NCBI RefSeq assembly: GCF_031143425.1
Contig: NC_090443.1
Coordinates: 1,060,686,423-1,060,750,422 of the forward strand
From: Pleurodeles waltl
Taxonomy: Eukaryota; Chordata; Amphibia; Caudata; Salamandridae
Length of the DNA stretch: 64,000 nucleotides
Reading direction: 5' to 3'
The notes below the pieces were generated by a model. That model was not told the origin of the DNA, searched no databases, and was given only the letters and a program-made list of their open reading frames with translations. A program made the translations under genes and the position numbers. This document shows, in pieces, positions 1-10,916 of this stretch. Position 1 is the stretch's first letter; each line of letters starts with the position of its first letter.

Positions 1-284
1 GTGTTTTATAGAGGGCGAGAGAAAAGAGAGAGAGGTGTGTGTGTGTGTGTGTGTTAGAGAGGGCGAGAGAAAAGAGAGAGAGGTGTGTGTGTGTGTGTGT
101 GTCAGAGAGGGCGAGAGAAAAGAGAGAGAGGTGTGTGTGTGTGTGTGTGTGTGTGTCAGAGAGGGCGAGAGAAAAGAGAGAGAGGTGTGTGTGTGTGTGT
201 GTGTGTGTCAGAGAGGGCGAGAGAAAAGAGAGGTGTGTGTGTGTGTGGGTGTGTGTTTTATAGAGGGCGAGAGAAAAGAGAGAG

Positions 285-324
<40 letters not shown>

Positions 325-605
325 GAGAGGGCGAGAGAAAAGGTGAGAGAGGTGTGTGTGGGTGTGTGTTTTATAGAGGGCGAGAGAAAAGAGAGAGAGG
401 TGTGTGTGTGTGTGTGTCAGAGAGGGCGAGAGAAAAGAGAGGTGTGTGTGTGTGTGGGTGTGTGTTTTATAGAGGGCGAGAGAAAAGAGAGAGAGGTGTG
501 TGTGTGTGTTTGGGTGTGTGTTTTATAGAGGGCGAGAGAAAAGGTGAGAGAGGTGTGTGTGTGTGTGTGTGTGTGTCAGAGAGGGAGAGAGAAAAGGTGA
601 GAGAG
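1..605. repeat. GT/GA-rich minisatellite
   Basis: The sequence is a tandem array in which a purine block (agagggcgagagaaaagaga) alternates with (GT)n runs of changing length. The unit is roughly 40-60 bp. Two lead-ins alternate, one beginning 'cagagaggg' and one beginning 'tttatagaggg'. The array runs off the left edge of the window, so its full length is unknown. All the open frames across it are low-complexity [14 protein letters not shown] translations and are not genes. Confidence 0.93.
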
Positions 606-1592
606 GGGACAGAGAGGGAGATGGCAGGACGGTAGCATCACTTCAGAAACAAGCACAATAGCAGCACACCTCCTCAAGTAAAGCCAGTACATTGAGAGAA
701 AGATTAAAGAACGGGAAAACAGAACTAGAAGTTTCAATATAAATCATGTTAAAGTGTACGCTGTTCAGGCCTAATCAGTGCAGAGAAAAGTTTAAACATT
801 GCTTGTTAAAGACCAAATCCAGGCACTGAAAATTCAAGCTCTGGAGTGCAAGGCAATCTTTAATTAAGCTCTGAGTGCGTTTTTCGGAAGGCAAGCTCTG
901 AGAACGGCATGAGTTGGCCCTCCTGCCATTTCAGCCTATGCCCTGTCGCTTGCACTCAGGTTTCTTTGCAGGGGCTTAAAGCTGCTGAGTAACCTTAACC
1001 ATCCATCAGTGCGAGCCGCATTCTCCCAAGGACACAAGCTAACAAGTGACCTTGCTGTCTGCCAGCGTTGGTTAACAAGGGTTGTGGAAACACCGCAACT
1101 GCTTGTTCTTGTGCAGCGATCTTTCAAGGCTGGATGGGAAGAACATTGCGTTGCAGTTTTTCTGCAGGTTAAGCCCACGTCTCCTCGTCAGTCGCCTGTG
1201 TATTCAGTCTAGGCTCAGAACAGCTCTGGCGCGGAGTGCGAAGGCGGCGGATTCGGGGGGTCGGGTAGGTCAGTGTATTCCGCCCACAGCCGGACAGACC
1301 ACCAGTGCTCACTGAGAAGAGTGAGGGCCACAGGGATCAAGAACCACGGAAGGCAGGGGCCAGAGAGAGGCTCGGACTAATGTGCGCGCTGCGCGGACAA
1401 CAGCACCATGCAGGAGGAGGCGTCATCATTTGGGGTGCAGGAAGGGGTTGGTGACGTAGGGAGGGGTCGTCAAGCAACTACGAGAGAGAGAGCGAGAAGG
1501 AGGCAGAACATCAGAAGGGACAGAGGCAGGGGTGGAGGGACATGGGCTCAGTCTCTTCATAGAAAGAGGGAATAAGACACAGGTAGATGCGT
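606..1592. other. non-coding stretch, nothing recognised
   Basis: No convincing gene, RNA or mobile element is seen here. The stretch lies between the left-edge minisatellite and the point where similarity to copy 2 of the duplication begins. Only short opposing open frames occur, with no recognisable domain. Confidence 0.5.
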
Positions 1593-2712
1593 AACAAAAG
1601 CCCTGACAGCCCCTACGGTACTGTGGGGGGGGGGGGGGTCGGAGCTCCAGGACCCCCCTGCCCAGCACAGTTCACTGTGCACAGGAGGCGGGCCCCTAGT
1701 CTGAGAGCTCCTGACTGGGGCCCCTCCATGTATTCTGCGGGGGGCCCACCTCAAGTTTCATTATGTCACTGCTCCCACCGCCCCATCTGTCAAGGTCGGT
1801 CCCTCAAGCCTTGTATACAGGCACTAACATGGTTGAGCAATGCTTCCCGATAAGTGTGACTATGGCCAGGAACCTCCCCGGTCCCATTGTGGTTGGGAGG
1901 CACAGCGGCCTCCTGTCATCATCCCAAGACTCGCCTCTAGTCCTTGAATCCCACAATTCCTCTTGATCACCTTTTCTGTGGTTCGATATGCTACCTCTTC
2001 GACCCCCCATCCCTTTTCTAATTCTGTCTCCTTTCCTGACTTCCATCTTCCTCCAGGGGCGAAGGTTTGGGGGGATGGGGAGTGTTTGGATTGTGACAGC
2101 CCCAAATAAATGGATTCTTGGCCTGAGAGTTGGGTCTGGTGGCCCTGAGTCAGGCCTCCTATGCCTTTGTTGGTTTTTCTCTTCATCCTTAGTTGACTAA
2201 AAGCTTTCAGCTTGTTCATTTTTAACAAGACCTTACAAAGAGGCCCACTTAACACCAATCAGTATTGAACCTGATCCTCGTGGGAGCACACCATCCCAAG
2301 CCTTGACGATCTCATACCTTCACCCTAAAGCATACTGTTTTTTAGTTGGAAAATTTGAAGCTCACACCCCGCTTATCTCACTGACTAACCTACACTCCTG
2401 CCTCCTCCTTCCTATCTGTCACCCTGTTGACAAAATCTAAGTCTTTACTCTCTTTCTGTGTTGTTTCTCTGCCTAACTATTTGTCTATCCTCCTTTCCTC
2501 CTAATTTTTCCCCTTGTTTTCTTCACTCTGTAGGAAAGGTGACGAAGGACCCTGGGCATCCCACCGATGGGTAAAGAGGTAAATATGCGGTCACACCAGA
2601 CTCAGAATCCTCATTTACCCAACAAAGGGCCTGATTCAGGTGTTGCCGGTTAGGGTCCCACCGTCAACTCTTCAACTGGAAACCTGCCTGCCGTCGCAAC
2701 AGTTTGCCCAAC

Positions 2713-5666
2713 TGGTTGTAGTGGGTACCAAAGGTACTTACACCTTGTGCCAGGTCCAGTTCTCCCTTATTAGTGTAGAAGAGGTGTTTCTAGCAGCTTA
2801 GGCTGAACTAGGAGACATGTAAAGTTCCTACAATACCACTAGTGTCATATGCACAATATCATAAGAAAACACAATACACAGATATACTAAAAATAAAGGT
2901 ACTTTGTTTTTATGACAATATGTCAAAAGTATCTCAGTGAGTACCCTCAGTATGAGGATGCCAAATATACACAAGATATATGTACACAATACCAAAATTA
3001 GGTAAGTAATAGCAAGGAAAGTAATGCAAACAGTGTAGAATTACAGTAGATTGCAATACGAGCACATAGGTATGGGGGCAACACAAACCATATACTCCAG
3101 CAGTGGAATGCGAACCACGAATGGACCCCAAACCTATGTGAGCTTGTAGAGGGTCGCAGGGAATGTAAGAAAACAGTGAGGGTTAGAAAAACAGCCCACC
3201 CCAAGACCCTGTAAGGTAGGTGTAAAGTGCACCTACTACCCCCAGAAAGCACAGAAGTCGTGATAGGGAGATTCTGCAAGAAGTACAAACACCAGCAATG
3301 CAACAACAGTGGATTTCCGGACATGAGTACCTGTAAGACAAGGGGATCAAGTCCAATAGTCGCAACAGTGTTGAGAGTGGGCAGGAGCCCAGGAAATGCC
3401 AGCTGAAGATGCAAGGAAGCTGCCACCTGTTGGAAGAAGCTTGGAGTTATGCAAGAAAGATGAGAGCTAGGGACTTCTCCTTTGGAAGACGGATGTCCAA
3501 AGTAACGATGAAGCTTGCAGAGGTGTTCTCACGCAGAAAGACCCCAAACAAGCCTTGCTAGCTGCAAGGGTCGTGGTAGAGGTTTTTGGGTGCTGCTGTG
3601 GCCCAGGAGGGACCAGGATGTCGCCACTTGGAGGAGGAGAAAGAGGGGGCGCCCAGCAACTCAGGGAGCCCTGACAGAAGCAGGCAGCACACGCAAAAGT
3701 ACCTGAACAGGCACTTGGAAGGAAAGTGAACCGGAGTCCACGCGAAGTCACAAAAGGGAGTCCCACGATGCCGGAGGACAAATCAGAAGGTTGTGCACTG
3801 CAGGATAGAGTGTCGGAGACCCAGGCTTGGCTGTGCACAAAGGAAATCCTGGAAGAGTGCACAGGAGCCAGGGTAGTTGCAAATAGTTGCAAATCACGCA
3901 GTACCCAGCAATGCAGTCCAGCGTGGGGAGGCAAGGACTTAGCTCCACCAAACTTGGACTGAAGAGTCACTGGACTGTGGGAGTCAATTGGACTTAGTTG
4001 CTGAATTTCAGGGACCACGCTAGTCAGGATGAGAGGGGACCCAGAGGACCAGTGTTGCAGTCTTTTGGTGCCTGCGTTAGCAGGGGGAAGATTCCGTCGA
4101 CCCACGGGAGATTTCTTCAGAGCTCCTGGTGCAGGGAGGAGGCAGGCTACCCCCAGAGCATTCACCACCTGGAAACAGTCGAGAAAGCTGGCAGGATGAG
4201 GCGATACAAGGTTGCTAGTAGTCGTCTTGCTACGTTGTTGCGGTTTTGCAGGCGTCCTGAGCAGTCAGCGGTTGTTCCTTTGGCAGAAGGTGAAGAGGGA
4301 GATGCAAAGGAACTCTGGTGAGCTCTTGCATTCGTTATCTAAAGAATTCCCCAAAGCAGAGACCCTAAATAGCCAGAATAGGAGGTTTAGTTACCAAGGA
4401 AGGAGGATTGGCTACCAAGAGAGGTAAGAGCCTATCAGAAGGAGCCTCTGATGTCACCTGCTGGCCACTCAGAGCAGTCAAGTGTGCCCCTAGCACCTCT
4501 AAATCCAAGATGGCAGAGGTCTGGGACACACTGGAGCAACTCTGGGCACCTCCCCTGGGAGGTGCAGGTCAGGGGAGTGGTCACTCCCCTTTCCTTTGTC
4601 CAGTTTCGCGCCAGAGCAGGGCTGGGGGATCCCTAAATTAGTGTAGACTGGCTTATGCAGAGATGGCCACCATCTGTGCCCATCAAAGCATTTCCAGAGG
4701 CTGGGGGAGGCTACTCCTCCCCAGCCTTCACACCTATTTCCAAAGGGAGAGGGTGTAACACCCTCTCTCAGAGGAAATCCTTTGTTCTGCCTTCCTGGGC
4801 CAGGGCTGCCTGGACCCCAGCAGGGCAGAAACCTTTCTGAGGGGGTTAGCAGCAGCAGCAGCAGCTGCAGTGGAGACCCCGGAAAGGCAGTTTGGCAGTA
4901 CCCGGGTACTATGCTAGAGACCCGGGGGATCATGGAATTGTCCCCCCAATGCCAGAATGGCATTGGGGTGACAATTACATGATCTTAGACGTTTTACATG
5001 GCCATGTTCGGAGTTACCATTGTGACGCTATACATACGTAGTGACCTATGTATAGTGCACGCGTGTAATGGTGTCCTGCACTCACAAAGTCCAGGGAATT
5101 TGCCCTGAACGATGTGGGGGCACCTTGGCTAGTGCCAGGGTGCCCACACACTAAGTAACTTTGCACCCAACCTTCACCAGGTAAAGGTTAGACATATAGG
5201 TGACTTATAAGTTACATAAGTGCAGTGGTAAATGGCTGTGAAATAACGTGGACGTTATTTCACTCGGGCTGCAGTGGCAGGCCTGTGTAAGAATTGTCAG
5301 AGCTCCCTATGGGTGGCAAAAGAAATGCTGCAGCCCATAGGGGTCTCCTGGAACCCCAATACCCTGGGTACCTCAGTACCATATACTAGGGAATTATAAG
5401 GGTGTTCCAGTATGCCAATGTGAATTGGTGAAATTGGTCACTAGCCTGTTAGTGACAATTTGGAAAGCAGAGAGAGCATAACAACTGAGGTTCTGGTTAG
5501 CAGAGCCTCAGTGAGACAGTTAGTCATCACACAGGGAACACATACAGGGCACACTTAGAAGCACTGGGGCCCTGGCTGGCAGGTTCCCAGTGACACATAG
5601 ACTAAAACAACATATATACAGTGAAATATGGGGGTAACATGCCAGGAAAGATGGTACTTTGCTACA
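2713..5666 (-). repeat. provirus 3' LTR
   Basis: This 2954-bp LTR starts in the minus-strand sense at 5666 (TGTAGC...) directly after the polypurine tract. It has lost about 16 bp at its far end relative to the 5' LTR, so only a TGG remnant borders the duplicated target site. It also lacks about 36 bp near 2807 that the 5' LTR has. The poly(A) signal found in the 5' LTR has changed here (AACAAA in sense, 2903-2908). A near-perfect 57-bp hairpin lies at 4928-4984. Confidence 0.88.
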
Positions 5667-5685
5667 CAACCCCCCCGCCCCCAAA
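5667..5685 (-). promoter_or_regulatory. polypurine tract
   Basis: On the minus strand a G-rich run (GGGGG C GGGGGGG) sits immediately before the 3' LTR start at 5666. This is the expected place and composition for the plus-strand DNA priming site of an LTR retrotransposon. Its position fixes the orientation of the element and the LTR boundary. Confidence 0.75.
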
Positions 5686-5719
5686 CGAAGGACAATAAGA
5701 CTAGCCATGACCTGATGAG

Positions 5720-7233
5720 TCTTCATTGTCTAAGTGGAAATATCTGGAGAGTCCATCTGCATTGGAGTGGGTACTCCCAGGTCTATGTTCCACTGTATAG
5801 TCCATTCCCTGTAGAGATATGGACCACCTCAGCAATTTAGGATTTTCACCTTTCATTTTTTTTTAGCCAAACTAGAGGTTTGTGGTCTGTCTGAACAATC
5901 AAGTGAGTGCCAAACTGGTATGGCCTCAACTTCTTCAGTGCCCAGACCACAGCAAAGGCCTCCCTCTCTATGGCAGACCAACGCTTTTCTCTAGGGGTCA
6001 ACCTTCTGCTGATAAAAGCAACTGGTTGATCCTGGCCCTCGGAATTCAGTTGTGATAAGACTGCCCCTACCCCTAATTCAGATGCATCAGTTTGAACAAT
6101 GAATTTCTTGGAGTAACATGGGCTTTTAGGACAGGTGCAGAGCACATGGCCTGCTTGAGCTCCTCAAAAGCTTTCTGACAGCTAGCTGTCCACAATACCT
6201 TCTTAGGCATCTTATTCCTAGTGAGATCATTAAGTGGGGCTGCTATGGAGCCATAGTTTTTAATGAATCTCCTGTAATACCCAGTGAGGCCTAAGAAGGC
6301 TCTCAGCTGGGTCTGTGTTGTAGGGGGAACCCAATCCATAATTGTCTGGATTTTCCCCTGAAGTGGTGCAATCTGTTCTCCACCTACCAGGTGCCCCAGA
6401 TAAACCACCTTTCCCTGCCTTATCTGGCACTTTGAGGCCTTGATAGTGAGGCCTGCCTTTTGAAGGGCCTCCAAAACTTTCCAAAGGTGGACCAGGTGCT
6501 CATCCCAGGTGGAGCTAAAGACAGTTATATCATCTAGATATGCTGCACTAAGAGCCTCCAACCCTTGCAGGACTGTGTTCACCAACCTCTGAAAAGTGGC
6601 AGCTGCATTTTTCAAACCAAAGGGCATCACTGTAAATTGGTAGTGCCCTCCTATAGTTGAAAATGCAGTTTTAGGTTTAGCATCCTCAGCCAATTTGATC
6701 TGTCAATACCCTGCAGTCAAATCAAAGGTGCTTAGATACTTGGCAGATGCCAGTGTATCTATGAGCTCATCTGCCCTGGGTATAGGGTGAGCATCAGTTT
6801 TTGTTACCTGATTGAGACCTCTGTAGTCTACACAAAACCTCATCTCCCTTTTCCCATCTTTTGAGTGAGGCTTTGGTACAAGCACCACAGGACTCGCCCA
6901 TGGGCTTTCAGAAGGTTCAACCATTCCTACAACAAGCATTTTCTGCACCTCTTGTTTTATGCAGTCCCTGACATGGTCAGGCTGCCTATAGATTTTACAT
7001 TTGACAGGCAAGCTGTCTCCAGTATGAATTGTGTGTTCACACCAGGAAGCTGTTCCTGGCACAATTGAAAAGAGGTCAGAAACCTGTCCAAGGAGATTTA
7101 TGCAGTTGTCTTTCTGTTCTGCAGTAAGACAGTATGACAAAACTACTCCTTCCACTAAAGCATCAGATTCAGTGATGGAAAAGAGATCAGGGAGAGGGTC
7201 ACTCTCTGCTTCCTGTCTCTCATCTGTTTCCAT
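5720..7233 (-). pseudogene. pol: reverse transcriptase and RNase H of the provirus (broken)
   Basis: This is the C-terminal part of Pol. Reverse transcriptase motifs in order are DYRGLN (about 6825), FDLTAGY (about 6715), FGLKNAAATF (about 6620) and the catalytic YLDD (about 6538). RNase H follows, with acidic residues visible in TDASELG, the EREAF helix and QTDHKPL (about 6090-5870). A TGA at 6703-6705 replaces the Trp usual in the GYWQ motif. A frameshift near 6110 separates reverse transcriptase from RNase H. Another, in the run of T at about 5857-5866, cuts the RNase H tail, whose similarity continues in another frame to about 5725. These proteins would copy element RNA into DNA in the virus-like particle. 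The copy cannot make them intact. Confidence 0.92.
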
Positions 7234-8600
7234 GAGCAGGATGAGATCAGCCCTGTCATAGTAGGGTTTTATGCGGTTGACATGAATCACCCTAAGGGGA
7301 CTCCTGGCAGTACCCAGGTCTACCAAATAGGTGACCTCGCCCTTTTTCTCAACAATGAGATGGGGTCCACTCCATTTGTCCTGGAGTGCTCTTGGGGCCA
7401 CAGGCTCCAATACCCACACCTTCTGTCCCGGTTGGTACTGGACCAGGACATCCTTCTGCTCATGCCATTGCTTCTGGAGCTCTTGGCTGACCTGAAGGTT
7501 TTTACTGGCCTTTTTATGTACTCAGCCATTCTGGATCTTAGGCCAAGTACATAGTCCACTATGTCCTGTTTGGGAGCTTTTACAGGTTGTTCCCAACCCT
7601 CCTTTACAAGTGTTAGTGGACCTCTTACAGGGTGTCCAAAGAGGAGTTCAAAGGGGCTGAAGCCCACTCCTTTCTGGGGTACCTCCCTGTAAGAAAAAAG
7701 GAGGCAATGTAACAGGACATACCATTTCCTCCTGAGTTTTTCAGGGAGTCCCATTATCATACCTTTGAGAGTTTTATTAAACCTCTCTACCAGTCCATTA
7801 GTCTGTGGATGATAAGGAGTGGTGAATTTGTAGGTTACACCACATTCCTTCTACATTACTTTCAAGTATGCAGATATTAAGTTGCTACCCCTGTCTGATA
7901 CAACCTCTTTTGGGAAACCCAGCCTGGAAAAGATTACCAGGAGGGCCTTTGCCACTGCAGGAGCTGTAGTGGTCCTTAGAGTAATTGCTTCAGGATATCT
8001 TGTGGCATGGTCCACAACCACCAAGATAAACCTATTGCCTGAAGCAGTAGGAGGGTCAAGGGGGCCAACTATGTCAACCCCTACCCTTTCAAAGGGGACC
8101 CCAATCACAGGTAGTGGACTAAGGGGAGTCTTTGGTGTGCCACCAGTCTTGCCACTGGCTTGGCAGGTCACACAAGACTTGCAAAAACCTTTTGTGTCCT
8201 CTGACATCCTAGGCCAGTGAAACAGGGGGACAAGCCTTTCCCATGTTTTGATCTGGCCCAAATGCCCAGCCAAAGGAATGTCATGTGCAAGAGTTAGGAG
8301 GAACTCTCTGTACTGCAGGGGAATGACCAATCTCCTGGCTGCTCCAGGTTTTGGGTCCCTTGCCTCGGTGTATAAGAGGTTGTCTTCCCAGTAAACTCTA
8401 TGTGAGTCACTGACATCCCCATTTTGCTGTTTGACAGCTTGCTGTCTGAGACCCTCTAATGTGGGACAGGTTTGCTGTGCCACACTCAATTCTTCCCTGG
8501 CAGGCCCCTCCACCCAAAAGCTCAGCAGTGTCTGCTGCCAGCTAATCTGGGGAAGGTTCTGCACAGGGAGGACATTCTTCTTCCTCAGAAGGAGAATCAT
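7234..8600 (-). pseudogene. pol: integrase of the provirus (broken), upstream of RT
   Basis: An N-terminal zinc-binding HHCC region is visible at about 8290-8160 (HDIPLAGH ... CKSCVTC). The catalytic core follows with the first Asp in VGVDIVGP, the second in VSDRGSN, and the Glu in NGLVERFN near 7790. A C-terminal GPY/F module (SGPHLIVEK ... HVNRIKPYY) lies at about 7360-7250 and reads directly into the reverse transcriptase. The GPY/F module places it in Ty3/gypsy, while its position before reverse transcriptase is the Gmr1 arrangement. A TAG at 7851-7853 falls between the second Asp and the Glu where Trp is expected. A frameshift near 7525 separates the core from the GPY/F module. The entry from protease also needs a frame change near 8550, which could be a mutation or a programmed shift. 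Confidence 0.92.
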
Positions 8601-9066
8601 CTGTAGAGGGAGGGATAGTGGGTAGGGATTTACCCTTGCTACGCCTAGCTTTAGGGAGCACTTGGTCCATTGTCCCAGGATCCAAGTTACCCTGTCCTTT
8701 TTGCTTTTTGGGCTGAGCCCTTGTCAAAGCAAAAATATGCCCAGGAATGCTCAGCATTGCTGCATTAGCCTCCAACTCCACTTCTGCCCAAGCTGATGTC
8801 TCTAAATCATTTCCTAGTAGACAGTCTACAGGTAAATCTGAAGCAACCACAACTTTCTTTGGACCAATAACCCCCCCCCCCCAGTTGAGATTCACAACAG
8901 CCATGGGGTGGCTAAGAGTGTTGTTATGAGCGTCTGTCACTTGGTACTGCTGACCAAGTAGGTGTTGTTCAGGGTGCACCAATGTCTCTATTACCATGGT
9001 AACACTGGCACCTGTGTCCCAGTAGGCCTGAACCTCAGCACCATTTATTAGGGGAAGTTGCTTGTA
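8542..9066 (-). pseudogene. pro: aspartic protease of the provirus
   Basis: The retropepsin active site DTGA is read at about 9020, just after the stop at 9067-9069 and in the same frame as the end of gag. Downstream text includes a hydrophobic stretch ending in DCLLGNDL near 8815, typical of the region after the flap. A Glu/Ser-rich linker follows before the frame ends at 8542. In family members the protease cuts Gag and Pol in the particle. The in-frame TAG between gag and protease may be a mutation or a genuine readthrough stop. Confidence 0.82.
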
Positions 9067-10645
9067 CTAATCCATATTAAGGGGACAAGCAACCAAGGTG
9101 GCAAAATCAATGGCACCTTCAGAGACTAACACAGCCTCTGTGGTCTCCCTAACAAGACCAACCCCAACTACATTACCAATAGTGAGCCCAGCTACTCCCT
9201 TGGATTGGCTATTTGTAGGTTTGCTCCCACCACCACTGCTATTACTAGGGGCACTAGAATTTGCAGTAGGGGTTGTGGTAGTGGAAGGTTTGGTGTTTTT
9301 CTTTGGACAACTGGCATCACTTGTCCAATGGCCTTTGACTTTACACAAATAACACCAAGGCTTTTTAGGTTGATTATTGGATGAGGATTTGGATCCACCA
9401 CCCCCACCAGAGGATTTTTGTGGGCCTGATGAAGACTCAGTTTTACTTTTGTCCCCACCCTTGTCAGAAGACTTACCATCCTTCTTCTTGCCGTCCTGGT
9501 CACCCCCTGTATGAACTTTTCTGTTCACTCTTGTTCTGACCCATTTGTCTGCCTTCTTTCCCAGTTCTTGGGGAGAGGTCAGATCTGAGTCCTTTAGATA
9601 TTGATGTAACAAGTCAGACACACAGTTATTCAGAATATGCTCTCTCAGAATAAGATTATACAGGCTTTCATAGTCAGAAACTGCCTTGTAACCACCCCTC
9701 CAAGGCCTTCACTGAACAGTCTACAACGTCTGTCCAGTCCTGCGAGGACTCTTTTCTGGTGGCTCTGAACTTAATCCTGTATTGTTCAGTGGTTAAGCCA
9801 AATCCATCCAAGAGTGCATCCTTCAAAACTGAAAAATTGTTAGCATTACTTTCTCTAACAGTAAGGAGCCTATCCCTACCCTTTCCAATGAAAGATAGCC
9901 ACAATATAGCAGCCCACTGCCTTTGAGGGACCCCCTGTACCATACAGGCCCTCTCAAGTGCAGCAAACCACTTGTTGATGTCATCCCCCTCCCTGGAAGG
10001 GGGGACTATCTTGTGCAGATTCCTGGAATCATGCTCTCTAACAGGATTACTATCAGGAATACTGCTGTTGATGCCACCATGGGGTCCTAACCCCAACCTC
10101 TGTCTCTCCTTCTCAATGTCTAGGGATTCCCTATCTAAGGCCAGCTGTTGTGGTTTAAGCTTCAGTCTGGTCTCTTCAACCCTCAACTTTTTGAGTTCCC
10201 TTTCTAACAAGTTATCCTCAGGGTGGGTGGGTTGGGAATGCTTGGACACAGAAGACAAGTTTGAAACAACAGAAGGGGGTCTGTCCCTAATTGACTGGAC
10301 CCTAGCAACTTGGCCTCTAGGAATAAAGACTTCCCTACTGTGATGGGAACCTCCATTACTATCAACATTACTGGATGTCCTGTTAGGGGGCAGATCCTGA
10401 TCAGAACCTTCCCTACCTCCCTCAAGGAGATCCCCTGAGTCAGGTTGGGAACCTTCTATTAACCTCTCATTTGATGTGCCTGCTTGGGACTCATCATTCA
10501 CAATAAGCATGTTAAATAGAAATTCTTTGGTAGGGTTCTTTCCTATCACTAAACCTCTCTCTAAGCAGAGACTCCTTAGGCTCTTGTAATTCAAATTTCC
10601 ATAAGTTGTATTGACCAATTTAAGAGCTGACTCTACTTCAGACAT
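9067..10645 (-). pseudogene. gag: Gag of the provirus, with SCAN-like segment (frameshifted)
   Basis: The ATG is at 10645. The first frame runs 323 residues to 9674. It has an acidic Ser-rich N-terminal half, a charged stretch that looks like a coiled coil (about residues 145-190, LLERELKKLRVEETRLKLK), and a capsid-like region (INKWFAALERACMVQ). From about 9796 to 9535 the text resembles a SCAN domain (KFR motif, W-containing helix, LREHIL, final KADKW), split by a frameshift near 9690. The second frame continues to 9067 with a Lys/Ser/Gly-rich nucleocapsid and one zinc knuckle. The knuckle spacing is CX2CX4HX6C, two residues longer than usual before the last Cys. Gag would form the particle and bind the RNA. 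Confidence 0.87.
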
Positions 10646-10896
10646 GATAGCAAAAGGTTTAGAGACAGTGAGAAAGAAGAAAAAGTTTCAGAACTTTTTA
10701 AAGAACAGAGAAAAAAACTTTTTCTAAATTTTAGAAAACTTTTAGAAGCTTTAAGAAACTTTTCAGAACTTTGTAAAACGTTTTAGAGAAAAAAAGCAAA
10801 CTTTTTTGGTTAAGTGTACATACACTGAACTATTTGGTATATGATTCTCTTATGAAAAGTACAAAATAACAAAGTGGTAAGTAGTTACAAGTATTT
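10646..10896 (-). other. provirus leader between primer site and gag
   Basis: This stretch of about 250 bp between the primer site and the gag start is A/T-rich. It contains repeated AAAAGTTT-like words (about 10680-10810). It would be the packaging and leader part of the element RNA. No open frame of note is seen. Confidence 0.5.
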
Positions 10897-10916
10897 ATCC
10901 CACCGCTGCACAACCA
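10897..10916 (-). promoter_or_regulatory. primer-binding site, tRNA-Leu-like
   Basis: One base (10917) separates the 5' LTR end from a minus-strand sequence starting TGGTTGTGCAGCGGTGGGAT. Its complement ends in CCA-compatible order and contains ATCCCACCGCTGC. From family knowledge this matches the acceptor end of animal tRNA-Leu (AAG or TAG anticodon), followed by a short imperfect segment before ACCA. The tRNA assignment is from memory and should be read as likely, not proven. Confidence 0.6.

Noticed and set aside
35..635. Open frames of 74-147 codons at the left edge
   Set aside because: They are translations of a GT/GA minisatellite ([14 protein letters not shown]) and are open only because of the repeat.
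3467..4168. 233-codon frame antisense-free in the 3' LTR, with shorter counterparts at 12071-12490 and 36696-37106
   Set aside because: The counterparts keep similar text only in pieces and change frame among the LTRs, as expected of non-coding LTR sequence. No domain is recognised.
5846..6145. RNase H as a stand-alone gene
   Set aside because: It is the frameshifted tail of the provirus Pol, continuous in order with the reverse transcriptase.
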